A stretch of DNA of 64,000 nucleotides from Xanthoparmelia taractica (Eukaryota; Ascomycota; Lecanoromycetes; Lecanorales; Parmeliaceae), in NCBI GenBank assembly GCA_033085395.1, contig MU853193.1, forward strand, positions 1-64,000, in the 5' to 3' direction. The position numbers were made by a program, and so were the translations under genes. The notes under the pieces are model-generated. The model was not told the origin of the DNA. It worked only from the letters and a program-made list of their open reading frames with translations, and did no database searches. Below, one piece after another: positions 50,351-60,660 of this stretch (the first letter of the stretch is position 1; each line of letters begins with the position of its first letter).

Positions 50351-51022
50351 AGGCACTTAAACAGTATAGCAGCTACAAGTCTGGGTAGCGCAAATAGAGG
50401 GCGCGGCCAGCCGCTCTTTAATTCTTCTAGACATATGGTGCTAATATTCCTTCTCTTCAAAGTATCTCTCTCGCTCCCGAATGGTTGAACATGGGTTCAA
50501 AAACTCTCCGTATCAAAGCCAGTATTGAATACACAATGATTTGCACACATGTTTTCCCTATTCGTGGAATTTAGCTCTTCATCCCATACAATTCCATAGG
50601 GCTGAAAAAGGAGTTCCTGGCCGCCGACTTCCAACCCCGAAATAACGGCCAAATTTGCCCGGAAGCTGAACTATCCGATAGGTGTACCTGGAGATTTTAA
50701 CACAATTCTCAGCTTCTCCTACCGGATTTTGGTCAGAATAGGGAAATATTTTTCATTCCGGGGTAGTTTTCCAGCCAAAAAAAAGGCGGAAAACCTACGT
50801 CGTTTTCATAGGAAAGTTACGATATTCACGGCTACAGACCACGGAATAGCGGGTCAATTCTCTTCGAAAGCCGTGGGAAACTATGGGAATTCTTAGATGC
50901 CCATTTATTTACTAGGATTGTGTAAAGAAATCCATGAAATTGATTTCGTGGGGCCTAACGTCATACTCTACCTTAACGATAAGATACCTTAACTCCACGC
51001 TTTCGTAACGAGAACTAGACCT

Positions 51023-51030
51023 TTCCCGAA
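51023..51030 (+). promoter_or_regulatory. Candidate heat-shock element
   Basis: TTCCCGAA is a perfect inverted pair of HSF half-sites (TTC-nn-GAA), 55 bp upstream of the TATA box of HSP70. Further TTC triplets follow at 51,043-51,060 but not in strict 5-bp phase. HSF1, encoded in this window, would be the expected binder. This is inference from sequence only. Confidence 0.4.
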
Positions 51031-51084
51031 GGAGCTTGGCGCTTCTCGTCCCTTCCAGTTCCTTCTTTCTCTTGGCATGCATCA

Positions 51085-51090
51085 TATAAA
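51085..51090 (+). promoter_or_regulatory. TATA box of HSP70
   Basis: TATAAA lies 128 bp upstream of the start codon. It is followed by a pyrimidine-rich leader with a CTT-type run (51,121-51,138), typical of strong fungal promoters. Confidence 0.6.
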
Positions 51091-51217
51091 GGCTCTGGTC
51101 ACAATCATCTTTCCATCACACTCTTCTTCTTCTTCTTCACGCCATTTCACGACGATAGGCTCCAATTGATTGATTTCTTTCAGCCACTCTACCTCACATT
51201 GAACACATACACACACC

Positions 51218-53264
51218 ATGGCACCAGCTATTGGTATTGACCTGGGCACGACCTACTCGTGCGTAGGTATTTTCCGTGATGACCGAATCGAGATCATTGC
51301 CAACGACCAAGGCAACCGCACAACTCCTTCCTTCGTTGCCTTCACCGACACAGAGCGTCTCATCGGTGACTCGGCTAAGAACCAAGTTGCCATGAACCCC
51401 ACCAACACAGTCTTCGACGCAAAGCGCATGATTGGACGCAAGTTCGCAGATCCAGAAGTGCAGGCCGACATGAAACACTTTCCTTTCAAGGTCGTCGACA
51501 AGGGCGGCAAGCCAGTCATCCAAGTCGAGTTCAAGGGCGAGACAAAATCTTTCACACCAGAAGAAATCTCCGCGATGGTGTTGACCAAGATGAGGGAAAC
51601 TGCCGAGTCATACCTAGGAGGCACCGTCAACAACGCCGTTGTCACTGTTCCCGCATACTTCAACGACTCCCAGCGTCAAGCCACCAAGGATGCTGGCCTC
51701 ATTGCTGGCCTGAATGTCCTCCGTATCATCAACGAACCCACCGCAGCAGCCATTGCCTATGGTCTGGACAAGAAGGCTGAGGGTGAGCGAAATGTGTTGA
51801 TCTTTGATTTGGGAGGAGGGACCTTTGATGTCTCTCTCCTCACCATTGAGGAGGGTATCTTCGAAGTCAAGTCCACCGCTGGTGACACTCACTTGGGTGG
51901 TGAGGACTTCGACAACCGCCTGGTCAACCACTTCGTCAACGAGTTCAAGCGAAAACACAAGAAGGATCTCTCTTCCAATGCCCGCGCACTCCGTCGTCTC
52001 CGAACAGCTTGCGAGCGAGCCAAGCGAACTCTCTCCTCATCCGCACAAACCTCAATCGAGATCGACTCGCTCTTCGAGGGCATTGACTTCTACACATCCA
52101 TCACTCGTGCTCGCTTTGAGGAACTTTGCCAGGACCTCTTCCGTTCCACAATGGAGCCCGTTGAGCGTGTCCTCCGCGACGCCAAGATCGACAAGTCATC
52201 CGTTCACGAGATCGTCCTAGTCGGTGGCTCCACCCGTATCCCCAAAGTTCAAAAGCTCGTGTCCGACTTCTTCAACGGCAAGGAGCCCAACAAGTCAATC
52301 AACCCCGACGAGGCTGTTGCCTATGGTGCAGCTGTCCAAGCCGCTATCCTTTCCGGTGACACATCGTCCAAGTCTACCAACGAAATTCTCCTGCTGGATG
52401 TTGCGCCATTGTCCCTCGGTATCGAGACCGCTGGTGGTGTCATGACTGCGCTCATCAAGCGCAACACCACAATCCCGACCAAGAAATCCGAGGTCTTCTC
52501 AACCTTCTCAGACAACCAACCCGGTGTGCTCATCCAAGTCTTCGAGGGTGAGCGTGCCCGCACTAAGGACAACAACCTACTTGGAAAATTCGAACTGTCC
52601 GGTATCCCACCTGCGCCTCGTGGTGTCCCACAAATTGAGGTCACCTTCGATCTTGATGCCAACGGTATCATGAACGTATCAGCTCTTGAGAAGGGTACCG
52701 GCAAGACCAACAAGATTGTCATCACCAATGACAAGGGCCGTCTGTCAAAGGAAGAGATCGAGCGTATGTTGTCTGAGGCTGAGAAGTACAAGGCCGAAGA
52801 TGAGGCTGAATCCGCTCGTATCTCCGCAAAGAACGCCCTCGAATCATACGCCTACTCGCTGCGCAACACCATTGGCGACCCCAAGGTTGATGAGAAGCTT
52901 GATGCTTCGGAGAAGGAGACTCTCAAGTCTGAGATTGATAAGACCGTCAACTGGTTAGATGATAACCAAACCGCGACGGTGGAAGAGTACGAATCCCAGC
53001 AAAAGCAGCTCGAAGGTGTTGCCAACCCTATCATGGTCAAGATGTACGGTGGCGCTGGTGGCGAGGGTGGAATGCCGGGTGGCATGCCAGGTGGTATGGG
53101 TGGTATGCCAGGCGGAGGAATGCCCGGCGGTGGTTTCCCAGGTGCTGGTGGTCCCGGTGGAGCAGGTGGTCATGATGATGGACCGTAAGTTCTAACCCTC
53201 CGATTGCTGACAAGGTCGACTGTGTACTGACTACTTTTACAGAACGGTTGAAGAGGTCGACTAG
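51218..53264 (+). CDS. Cytosolic HSP70 chaperone (SSA type)
   Basis: ATP-driven chaperone of the cytosol that folds nascent and heat-damaged proteins. It also restrains HSF1 in the usual feedback loop. The coding sequence is joined from 51,218-53,184 and 53,243-53,264, giving 662 residues, normal for the family. The ATPase domain shows GIDLGTTYSCVGIF (6-19), IFDLGGGTFDVS (195-206) and IVLVGGSTRIPKV (332-344). The linker LLLDVAPL is near 391-398, followed by the substrate-binding domain and helical lid. A Gly/Met/Pro-rich segment (about 622-655) precedes PTVEEVD. EEVD is the docking site for TPR co-chaperones and marks the cytosolic form; there is no signal peptide and no HDEL. The single 58-bp intron (GTAAGT...CAG) splits the penultimate Pro codon, so the tail TVEEVD comes from a 22-nt last exon. 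The start is the only ATG fitting the N-terminus, in a CACC context. Codon use is strongly biased to C-ending codons, as in highly expressed genes. Confidence 0.97.
53185..53242 (+). other. 58-bp intron before the EEVD exon
   Basis: Canonical GTAAGT donor and TTTTACAG acceptor. A GCTGAC branch-point-like motif lies at about 53,205-53,210. Read through unspliced, the codon after CCG is TAA, so retention gives a chaperone ending at Asp-Asp-Gly-Pro without EEVD. Confidence 0.9.
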
Positions 53265-55017
53265 ATCAATCATGCCTAATATACCTTTCGCGCAACCGCA
53301 TGATGATGCGGCTTCAGAGATGAGGATACGCCGAGTGCTGTTTCTACTTGGAAGAGCAAATGTTGCTATGATGCACAGCGAAAAAGAGAAAAGCTGGTGC
53401 TTCGGGCGTGTAATTAGACTTGTGTGTTCATGTTAGCGAGGTTAAATGAAATGCTTAAAAGGTTCAGAATCATCTACTCTGGACTTCCAATGCCTGCAAA
53501 GTGACTTGCGCCGTCCTATATCCATGTCCAGTGAGTCTCTGCCATGGTGTTGTTGACAGTCCATCCACACCTATGTAACAAATTTTCCCCAAGCCCGGTT
53601 CCTGGGCGTCTAACCACAGCCAACATTGAATAGTACATACAACCAAGACAAAAATCCAGTTGTTGTAAGTAGCTGGCCGGAGTACATAACCCTCTTTCGA
53701 CTTGCTCTCTTTCTCTCCCTTCTCTCCTCTAGCACCTACATGCCGTGATTTACCTAAGCTCCTCCCCTCTCCGCTCTAGCAATGGACTTCGTCGCACCAT
53801 CGTCGATTCCTTCCATCCCTTTCATTCCGCCGTCCCTTAACTCTCCCTTCCTATCCCAGTCACTCCTCCATCCCGCATCGCATTCCTCCACATCGATCAG
53901 AATACCTCCAACACCAATCCCCAACAACAACAAAACACCAACACCAGCCCTCACCCCTCCCAGCTACCCGTCTACATACTCTTAGCCCTACTCTCACCTC
54001 TACTCCTGCTTCTCCCCCTCCTACTGGCAAACCCCTCACCTCACAAAAAATCCCGAAACAACTTCCAAACAAACAAGCCCATTTCCTGCCCGCGCTCTCG
54101 CCATCCCCTCCCTCTCCCCACCCGCTTGCATCGAAATATTAAACCCTCTACACCATATACATAAAATAGACAATGTAGTGTTGAGAAGCAGCCCTATCGA
54201 TTTGTATATATATATATATACAACCAGGGTGTAAAATATGACTTTTGCTCGTCTTTTGCAGGGAGTGGTAGGGATGGAGGAATATTAGGAGGAGGAGAAA
54301 GGGGAATAAGGAAGAGGGAGAGAGAGAGAGAGAGAGAGGGAGGAAGTGAGCAGGAGTGAAAGGAAGAGGAGAGGAGAGGAGAGGCCCGAGGTGGATAGGG
54401 GGAATGAGAGATGTGGATGGAGGGGGCTGTTTTTGTTAGTTGGATTGCAGGCTGAAGAAGAGGAGGGAAAAGAAAAGGAAAGGGGATAGACGGATGAGGA
54501 TACATATATGTATGAATTTTCATATGTGAATTTTACAAGTACATACAAAGCACGAGATTGATATCCTCTTGGCAGAGAAGGAGGGAGGGAGAGAGAGAGG
54601 GGGGGAGATTGCACTTTCTGGATCCAGGTGTGTATGTAATGCGGTTATACAATTGTATCGAATAGAAAAAGCAAGCTGTGACTCGACACTCATCAAGGTC
54701 CTCAACGCTTTTCTTATGCAAATATATGAAGCAAGTTTTTGCCGTTGAGATGGATAGCAAGAGACCCCGGAAGGAGGTACGTATGCTGATTACATTACAA
54801 TACAATCTATTCATGTCCATAGGTATCATCCATTCAAGCCCGCTGGCAAAACCGTTTACGCTCCGCTTCATAGCAAACCAGCGACCGTGGATATCATAAA
54901 GCAATAATCACCATGCTCATAGCCTCTTGGGCATGGGCCGAAACCCCTTCGATGGCAAAGGTACCACAGCATCAACACAACTTCTGGGTCGCTCCTGTGG
55001 CGTGGAAGCCTTCAGCT
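53265..55017. other. Intergenic region between the tails of HSP70 and HSF1
   Basis: Holds both 3' UTRs. A long purine-rich tract on the plus strand (54,255-54,490) includes a GA run at about 54,318-54,339, a TA run at 54,207-54,222 and a second GA/GGGA stretch near 54,575-54,607. Apart from the weak small frame at 53,782 no gene is evident; proline- and serine-rich minus-strand frames are readings of the purine tract. Confidence 0.6.
53782..54140 (+). CDS. Possible small membrane protein, frame-disrupted
   Basis: An ATG at 53,782 opens 67 residues starting MDFVAPSSIP in frame 1. In frame 3, without its own ATG, a strong hydrophobic segment runs from about 53,964 to 54,030 (VYILLALLSPLLLLLPLLLA), flanked by KK-S-R on its C-terminal side, and ends near 54,139. 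Together they would make a protein of about 110 residues with one membrane segment if a frameshift or an unrecognised short intron joined them. No donor fits convincingly. It is either a sequencing or assembly slip, a decayed gene, or chance in pyrimidine-rich DNA. I do not recognise a family. Confidence 0.25.
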
Positions 55018-57427
55018 TCAACCTATGCGTCTCCTCTTCCCCGGACTTCCTACCGCGTCGTCCCCACCGTTAGTGCCATCGTCCGCGGTGTTGGCTGGGC
55101 TGGTGGCCTCACTGCTGCCGGCCTCCGTCACTCTGCTGCCCCCTGCCCCGTCCGTATTGAACATACCCGCGCCAGTATCTACCCCATTCTCACCAGAGGG
55201 CGGATCGATACTAAAGTCAATATCAGGTATGTCGCCGTTGGTGTTCGACCAGTCAAAATCTGCATTGAGATCATTGCCACCGTTGAAGTAGTCCGTGGTA
55301 TTGAAAATGTCGTCAAAGCCCAGTTCCTGGTTTGAATTGTTGTAGTTCTGATCCGTCACCCCCGGAATCGAACCAGTGGGACTCAGTGGAACCACATTGC
55401 CCTTCAAGTTCTCCATACGCGCGGATTGCTCCAGCAACTGTTTCTCGATCTGGCTGATACAGTCCCGGTCGAATTCGAGCTCTTCGAGGCTTGCCTTGGC
55501 GCTATTACCCCTCGGACTATAAGACGTCAAGCTATTGTTACCGTTGTTCGTGCCATTTTGAGGGCCATGTGCCATCTCATTGGACATCATGTTGAGCATA
55601 TCCTCACGCTGGCGTGGTGTCAGACTGTTGGTATTCTGCAAATGGGAGAAAGCTTCAGGAAACTCCATCCGTGTATTGGTGGACTCGTTGGGAGATAGCG
55701 CATTTGCATTATGCGAATTGATTACTGACATTATGTCTGCTTCAGGCATTTGCTGATCAGTGTCGTGGTCTGGCTTCGTTGGCGGCGACTGGGAGGACCG
55801 ATTGGTGGGGGTGCCATGGTCAGAGAGTTCCTGTATTGCTGGAGAGTTCATGTTGGAGCGAGGTCTCGTAGGATAACCATATGTTTCCGGAGCCGCTTTG
55901 CTGTAGGATTGATTGTAATGATTGGGACTGTCAACGCTCGTGGTTGGCGAGGTCGCACTGCCGTCCTTGAGAAGTAATGGCTGTCTTCGGAACGCCTGCT
56001 GCGTACTTTGACCATTGTTCGGACCTTGCATATTGTCGTCACCGACCTCGACTACATTACCTTGGCCTTGCTTATTGGGCAGACCATTGAAGAGATTGGT
56101 CATGTCCATTGTCGTTCCCTGATCGAGGTTCTTATTGTAAATTGTCGCAAGGAATGTTAGGATAGCGTTGATTGAGTTGTCATGCTGTTCATGCATGTGG
56201 TGGAAATTCTTTGCCTGATGGTAGAGCTGATCATGCCTTGTTTGCGTCATGTTCAGCAATTTAGTGATTCTGACCTGATTAGCCCTAATGTCCGCGAGCT
56301 CCTGCTGGATTGCAGCGAATTGATCAGATGGAAGGTTGCCCCCAGCGTTGCCTAGCATCAGAGGCTGTCGGCCATTGCTAATACCTGTACCATCTTCAAT
56401 CGGCCCGTAATGTGGCGGAACCGAGCTATCTCGATTGAAGGTATCATCGATTTCCTCATCCGCATCTTCTTGCTTTGCTCTTGTGCCGCCCCTCCCTGCG
56501 CCTCTCGGTGGAGGGTTCTTCGGCTTCTGAATCAGCCACAACAGATTCGGGCGGTCTCTCTGAAAGTATGGGTTTGAGTACTCGCTAGGGCTCTTGTTTT
56601 TCCTCTCGCCTGCCTTCATCGAACCGTCGGATAGAGCCACCTGCTTATGGAATCCATACATGTTCAGCTGTCGCACAAATGAGGCGTAATTGTTGTGCTT
56701 GAACAATTCTGGTATCAGAGTCCTCGCAAATTCATCCTCGTCGATGACGATGAAGGAGTCTCCTTTCTTGGACCACCGTATCAACTTCTCTTTGGCTGGG
56801 TCCTGTAGAAAACTACGAAAGTTAGCTCCACTGCCCTAGACAAGGGACCGTGGTGCCTTACCTGCTAAGCTTCTGCACAAACGGCGGTATTTGTTTGCGC
56901 TTCGTTTCTGCGTCCCTCTTTGCCCGTAGAGCTCGTTGATCCAGATCATCTCCCGGTTTGGAGTAACCTTGCGGAGGCGCTTGCATGTCATAACCTGGCA
57001 CTGACGGAAACCCGCTCGTGGCGTTGTTGTTATGGTACTTTACCATATCCATTTGACTATCCGGCCCATATCGTATACCTTCGCTGGCTGCCGGAGAAGA
57101 GGGTAGTTGGTTATTGAAATATAATCGACCCTGATCGTGGTAGTCGTCTAATAAGCCTGGGGACTCAAGATTTTGGGGCATGTGGTGGAGTAGATCGGCC
57201 TGATTTGGGTATTGGAACTGATCCCGCGTTGCATAATCATGGCCGTTGGACAAATCTGTGGCAGTATCATTGGATTGCGATTGGTGGGGCATAAGCATTG
57301 CTTTTCCGGCGTGGAGGGTGGGCATCTTTGGAGACTGGCTATTCCGTTTCGTCATTTCTTGTACCTCTTGCTGTCGCGTGAAAGCCCCAGACGCTGAACG
57401 CTTCAGTGAGGCCCGTTGCGCTTGCAT
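55018..57427 (-). CDS. hsf1: Heat shock transcription factor HSF1
   Basis: Nuclear master regulator of the heat-shock response that binds inverted nGAAn repeats as a trimer. The coding sequence is complement(join(55,018-56,812; 56,862-57,427)), 786 residues, with a 49-bp intron (GTAAGG...CGTAG) that splits a Ser codon inside the DNA-binding domain. That domain spans about 181-288: PPFVQKLSSFLQDP, then DEDEFARTLIPELFKHNNYA, SFVRQLNMYGFHK (recognition helix) and NLLWLIQKPKN. The hydrophobic-repeat coiled coil is about 353-414 (QQELADIRANQ, TKLLNMTQT, FHHMHEQHD). The long C-terminal part is Asn/Ser/Gly-rich with acidic and hydrophobic patches near the end (LGFDDIFNTTDYF, NADFDW), suggesting an activation domain. 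The start is the first ATG of the leader; the frame is open to a TAA 25 codons upstream but without another ATG, so an unseen 5' exon cannot be excluded. SFL1-type or SKN7-type factors are less likely, since there is no receiver domain. Confidence 0.92.
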
Positions 57428-58237
57428 TACGTCCTTTGTATTCTGATGGCCGTAGATGTGCCGCTGCTCTTTGGAATCCCGCCTGACTCCCGAGCCTTCC
57501 AATTAGATCAGGCTGACCCGGACCCAATCCTTCAAGCAGGTTCTTCCTCGAGGCGGTTTCGTTGTTGGGATGGAGTTTAGCGAGAGTTTCGGGCCGCTAG
57601 TAGTATCTGGAAGATGGTATGATGTTGTGGAAGGGGGACGGGGGTTTTTTGAAGGTATTTAGGGCGGCAGCCCGATCAGGTAGAGCTTTGATCACAGCGC
57701 GGCGTTGTTGATGTTTTTTTGCAGTTGCATAAATCGGACACATGCGGCGGGTAGTAGCCTACATGAAAGGACCATTGTTCAAAAAGGGTAGGTGTTTTAG
57801 TGAGCGTAGAGGAGCTGATCGGAGATAGGTCCGAAAAAAGGTCGGCAATGTGCGTTGAAGTCGGTAGGGTACGTGAGAGGCATGAAAGGAGAAGATGAAA
57901 ACTATGGACAAGAAATAGAAGGTTCCGCTACGTTGATATAGAGATTTGCTTGGATGCCACGTAATTGCAATGCACTTTCACACAATATATGTCACTCTAA
58001 GAGAACTGCCCTTATATCATTCAGCCTTATGACGTTATTTTGACTGATCTCATTGGTCAACTAATCGAGAACGTAAGCGCGAACCGCAGCTACTGAAGCT
58101 CCTAGTGCTACAGCTACAGGGAAAACGGATAGGCACTGAAATCATCATATCCTTACTGAGGACGGATCATTACTGGAAAGTGGCAATATCGTTAAGTGCA
58201 TTGAATCCTATTTGCACCCTTTGTAGTATAGACTGGA
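57428..58237. other. HSF1 leader/promoter and CWC27 3' flank
   Basis: The minus-strand leader of HSF1 has no ATG for at least 290 bp upstream of the start. A pyrimidine-rich run lies at about 57,630-57,652 (plus strand G/A). No other gene is seen. Confidence 0.6.
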
Positions 58238-59830
58238 CTACCCTTTCTCTCCCGCTCTCCTATCTGGTAGCCTGCCACGCTCTCTATCCCTATCCCAGGC
58301 ACTACTCCCACCCATCCTCGCCATTTTCTTCGCCCTCTGCTCCTCCCTGATATCTTTCGCCTTCTCCCTAGGATCAATCACAACCAGCTCCTCTTCATTC
58401 TTTTTCTTCCAATTCAAGTCTTTGCCTAACCTGTCTTTTTCAAAGCTCAACGCATGGGACATCCATCCTTCATTGTCATCATCCTGCCCGTTGGCATTAT
58501 TTGATGCTTCATTGTCCCACGACTGACATGACTGACAATGGGCAATGAAGTGCAGGTCGCATAACTCTGCTTCGTCATCATCATCGTTGTTTGCTTTTTC
58601 TTTGTCATGACCATTGACCCCATCTTGCTTATCTTGCTCCTCAGGCACACGAGTCTTAGCTGATTCAACCTCTGGAGGTGCCTGTTCCAGCTTAGAGCGA
58701 AATGCATTCAATATATCCAGTGTCTGTTTGTCCACAGGTGCATCACCATTATGCTTGCGCTTGCGTCCACGCATGGAGTTTTCTGGGATCATCTGTTCCA
58801 AGGCAGACTTCTTCCTAGCATCAGCAGCTGGTGCCATTTGCACATTGCGCCTCATGGAAGCCTTCAAGTCAGCGATTTGGGCATTTGTCTTATCCAGCAA
58901 ACTGGAGACTTTGCCCACTTGTGCCGGCTCTGGAGAGCTCGACGGTGACCTTGATGGCTCTTCATCGTTGGGTAGTGGGAGCTGCATCTCCTTGTTGGGT
59001 TCAATCCTGTGAGGCGGAGTCGCCGACCGAGATGACCTCCGACGTATCCTCTTCTCCAATCCCCGCTCGGCAGGCTTCGAAGCTCCATTGACCACCATTT
59101 TTGGTCCAGCACCGCCGTCGCTGACGAGCTTCGTATTGAATCTCTCCTTCTTCAGCATCGGGCCCTCCATCCCATCTTCACCCTCCTCATCCCCAAAACT
59201 CAGCAGCACCTTTCCCCCCTTCTTCTTCCCCTTCTTCTTCACTTCCCGATCCTGCGCAACCTCCGCTTTCGCCCTCACCTCTCTCACAACCATATCCTCA
59301 AAAGGATTCAACAAGACCTCCGCCCCCGTGATCTTCGTAGGATAAACAGGCCTCTCACTCCCCTCTCCCGCCTGCAGCTCCGCCTCCCCCATCTTCATCA
59401 AATTATAAATAGTATCCCCAACCACCCTCCCAAACAGCGTATTCCTCCCCTCCAACTCCCTCGTCTCCCCCAGTGTAAGAAAAAACTGACTGCCATTACT
59501 CCCCTTCGTCCCCTCATTCGCCATCCCCAACAAACCCCTCCTCGTATACTTCAGTCGGCTGTGGAACTCATCGTCAAAGGGGGCCCCTCCGGGGTAAACG
59601 GATTCGCCCCCATGGCCAGTATTCGTGGGATCGCCGCCTTGGACGATGAAACCGGGCACGAGACGGTGGAATAGGGTACCGTTGTAGTAGCCGTCGAGGC
59701 AGTGTTGGAGGAAGTTGCGGCTTGCGAGGGGGGTCTGCTTGGCGAAGAGCTCGAGTAAGAGGTCGCCGGATGTGGTTGTGAGGAGGACTTTGGCAGTGGG
59801 TGGTGGCTCGAGGTTGTAGACGGCGGACAT
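58238..59830 (-). CDS. cwc27: Spliceosomal cyclophilin CWC27
   Basis: Cyclophilin-type protein of the activated spliceosome, where it pairs with CWC22 in the family. One exon, 530 residues, ATG at 59,828-59,830. The cyclophilin fold covers about 10-175, with the binding signature FHRLVPGFIVQGGD (54-67) and NGSQFFLTL (112-120). At the two classical active-site positions Trp and His are replaced: TRELEGRNTLFG has Glu (125) and Asn (130). The Trp-to-Glu change is typical of CWC27 and implies weak or no isomerase activity. A charged, Lys-rich linker follows (KKKGKKKGGK), then a region with LCDLHFIAHCQSCQSW (a conserved Cys/His patch of the family). It ends with the conserved C-terminal segment DLNWKKKNEEELVVIDPREK and KMARMGGSSAW. 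No introns or transfer signs. Confidence 0.93.
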   Translation of the reverse strand: MSAVYNLEPPPTAKVLLTTTSGDLLLELFAKQTPLASRNFLQHCLDGYYNGTLFHRLVPGFIVQGGDPTNTGHGGESVYPGGAPFDDEFHSRLKYTRRGLLGMANEGTKGSNGSQFFLTLGETRELEGRNTLFGRVVGDTIYNLMKMGEAELQAGEGSERPVYPTKITGAEVLLNPFEDMVVREVRAKAEVAQDREVKKKGKKKGGKVLLSFGDEEGEDGMEGPMLKKERFNTKLVSDGGAGPKMVVNGASKPAERGLEKRIRRRSSRSATPPHRIEPNKEMQLPLPNDEEPSRSPSSSPEPAQVGKVSSLLDKTNAQIADLKASMRRNVQMAPAADARKKSALEQMIPENSMRGRKRKHNGDAPVDKQTLDILNAFRSKLEQAPPEVESAKTRVPEEQDKQDGVNGHDKEKANNDDDDEAELCDLHFIAHCQSCQSWDNEASNNANGQDDDNEGWMSHALSFEKDRLGKDLNWKKKNEEELVVIDPREKAKDIREEQRAKKMARMGGSSAWDRDRERGRLPDRRAGEKG

Positions 59831-60660
59831 TTTTTTGTTGAGGTAGGAAATGTGAGAGCTCTGCGTTCAGACGGGGCGGCAGTCCGCTGTGCAAGCTGGG
59901 GTCCGCGAGAGAGTGACTTGAGGCGGTAGGTCTCTAGCGTGTTCAAAACTCTCAGCAGTGCTTGGCATCAGGCCTAAGGTAGTACAGTGACGCCTCTCAT
60001 TTTTCTTATTGCTTGCATCGATGTAAGTTAGAGTGCTCTATCCACAACATCAAAAACTTTAAGTGCAGTATCTAACAAAGGCTCAACATCACCAACATTC
60101 AGCTTTTGGCTCGTGACTTTGTATACGTTTAGATGTTTAATGCCAAGATCTGTAAACCTTTTTGATTACGCTACCATAATTGGCGAGCAGAATCTTCTTC
60201 TCCTATCCAACAATGCCTAAGTACGTGGGTGCTATGAACGTGATACAATGTGCTTCGTTTCCTTTTTTGCTAGCAAGCGCTTTATTGTTCGTTTCGCGTA
60301 CGCTACGGCTCGATCTGTTCACCAAACATCTTGTATTCGCATTCATAAACTGATCTTCGTTTACCTCTTCGGCTGCCCTCTTGTGCAGCACTCCGAAACC
60401 AAAAGTGTATTAATCCTAGCACATAGTCAATTGCGGGGTTTTTGGTCCTTACCCGCTGTCTAGAACTGTTTTTGGTCTTGGGCCAGCCGAAGGGATGACC
60501 AGCAGCGACGGGTATATAGATCTTACAATAGCTTACGCAGTGAAACCAGAGCCAGAACCGGTCTCGCTTGTCCACAGGTCATCATATTCGTAAACGTAAT
60601 AATTGGGGCTTACGAAACCTTTCCAAATCATTCCACGACATCTGACATAATAGTGAGAAA
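59831..60660. other. Intergenic, no gene recognised
   Basis: Promoter side of CWC27 and 3' flank of the ankyrin gene. Short frames at 60,203-60,575 on both strands have no recognisable domain. Confidence 0.55.

Noticed and set aside
51194..53273. Long antisense and out-of-frame open stretches over HSP70
   Set aside because: These come from the biased codon use of the highly expressed HSP70 gene; none has a recognisable domain or its own signals.
57339..57527. Alternative minus-strand frame overlapping the HSF1 start
   Set aside because: It overlaps the first HSF1 exon in another frame, starts from a non-ATG codon and has no domain.
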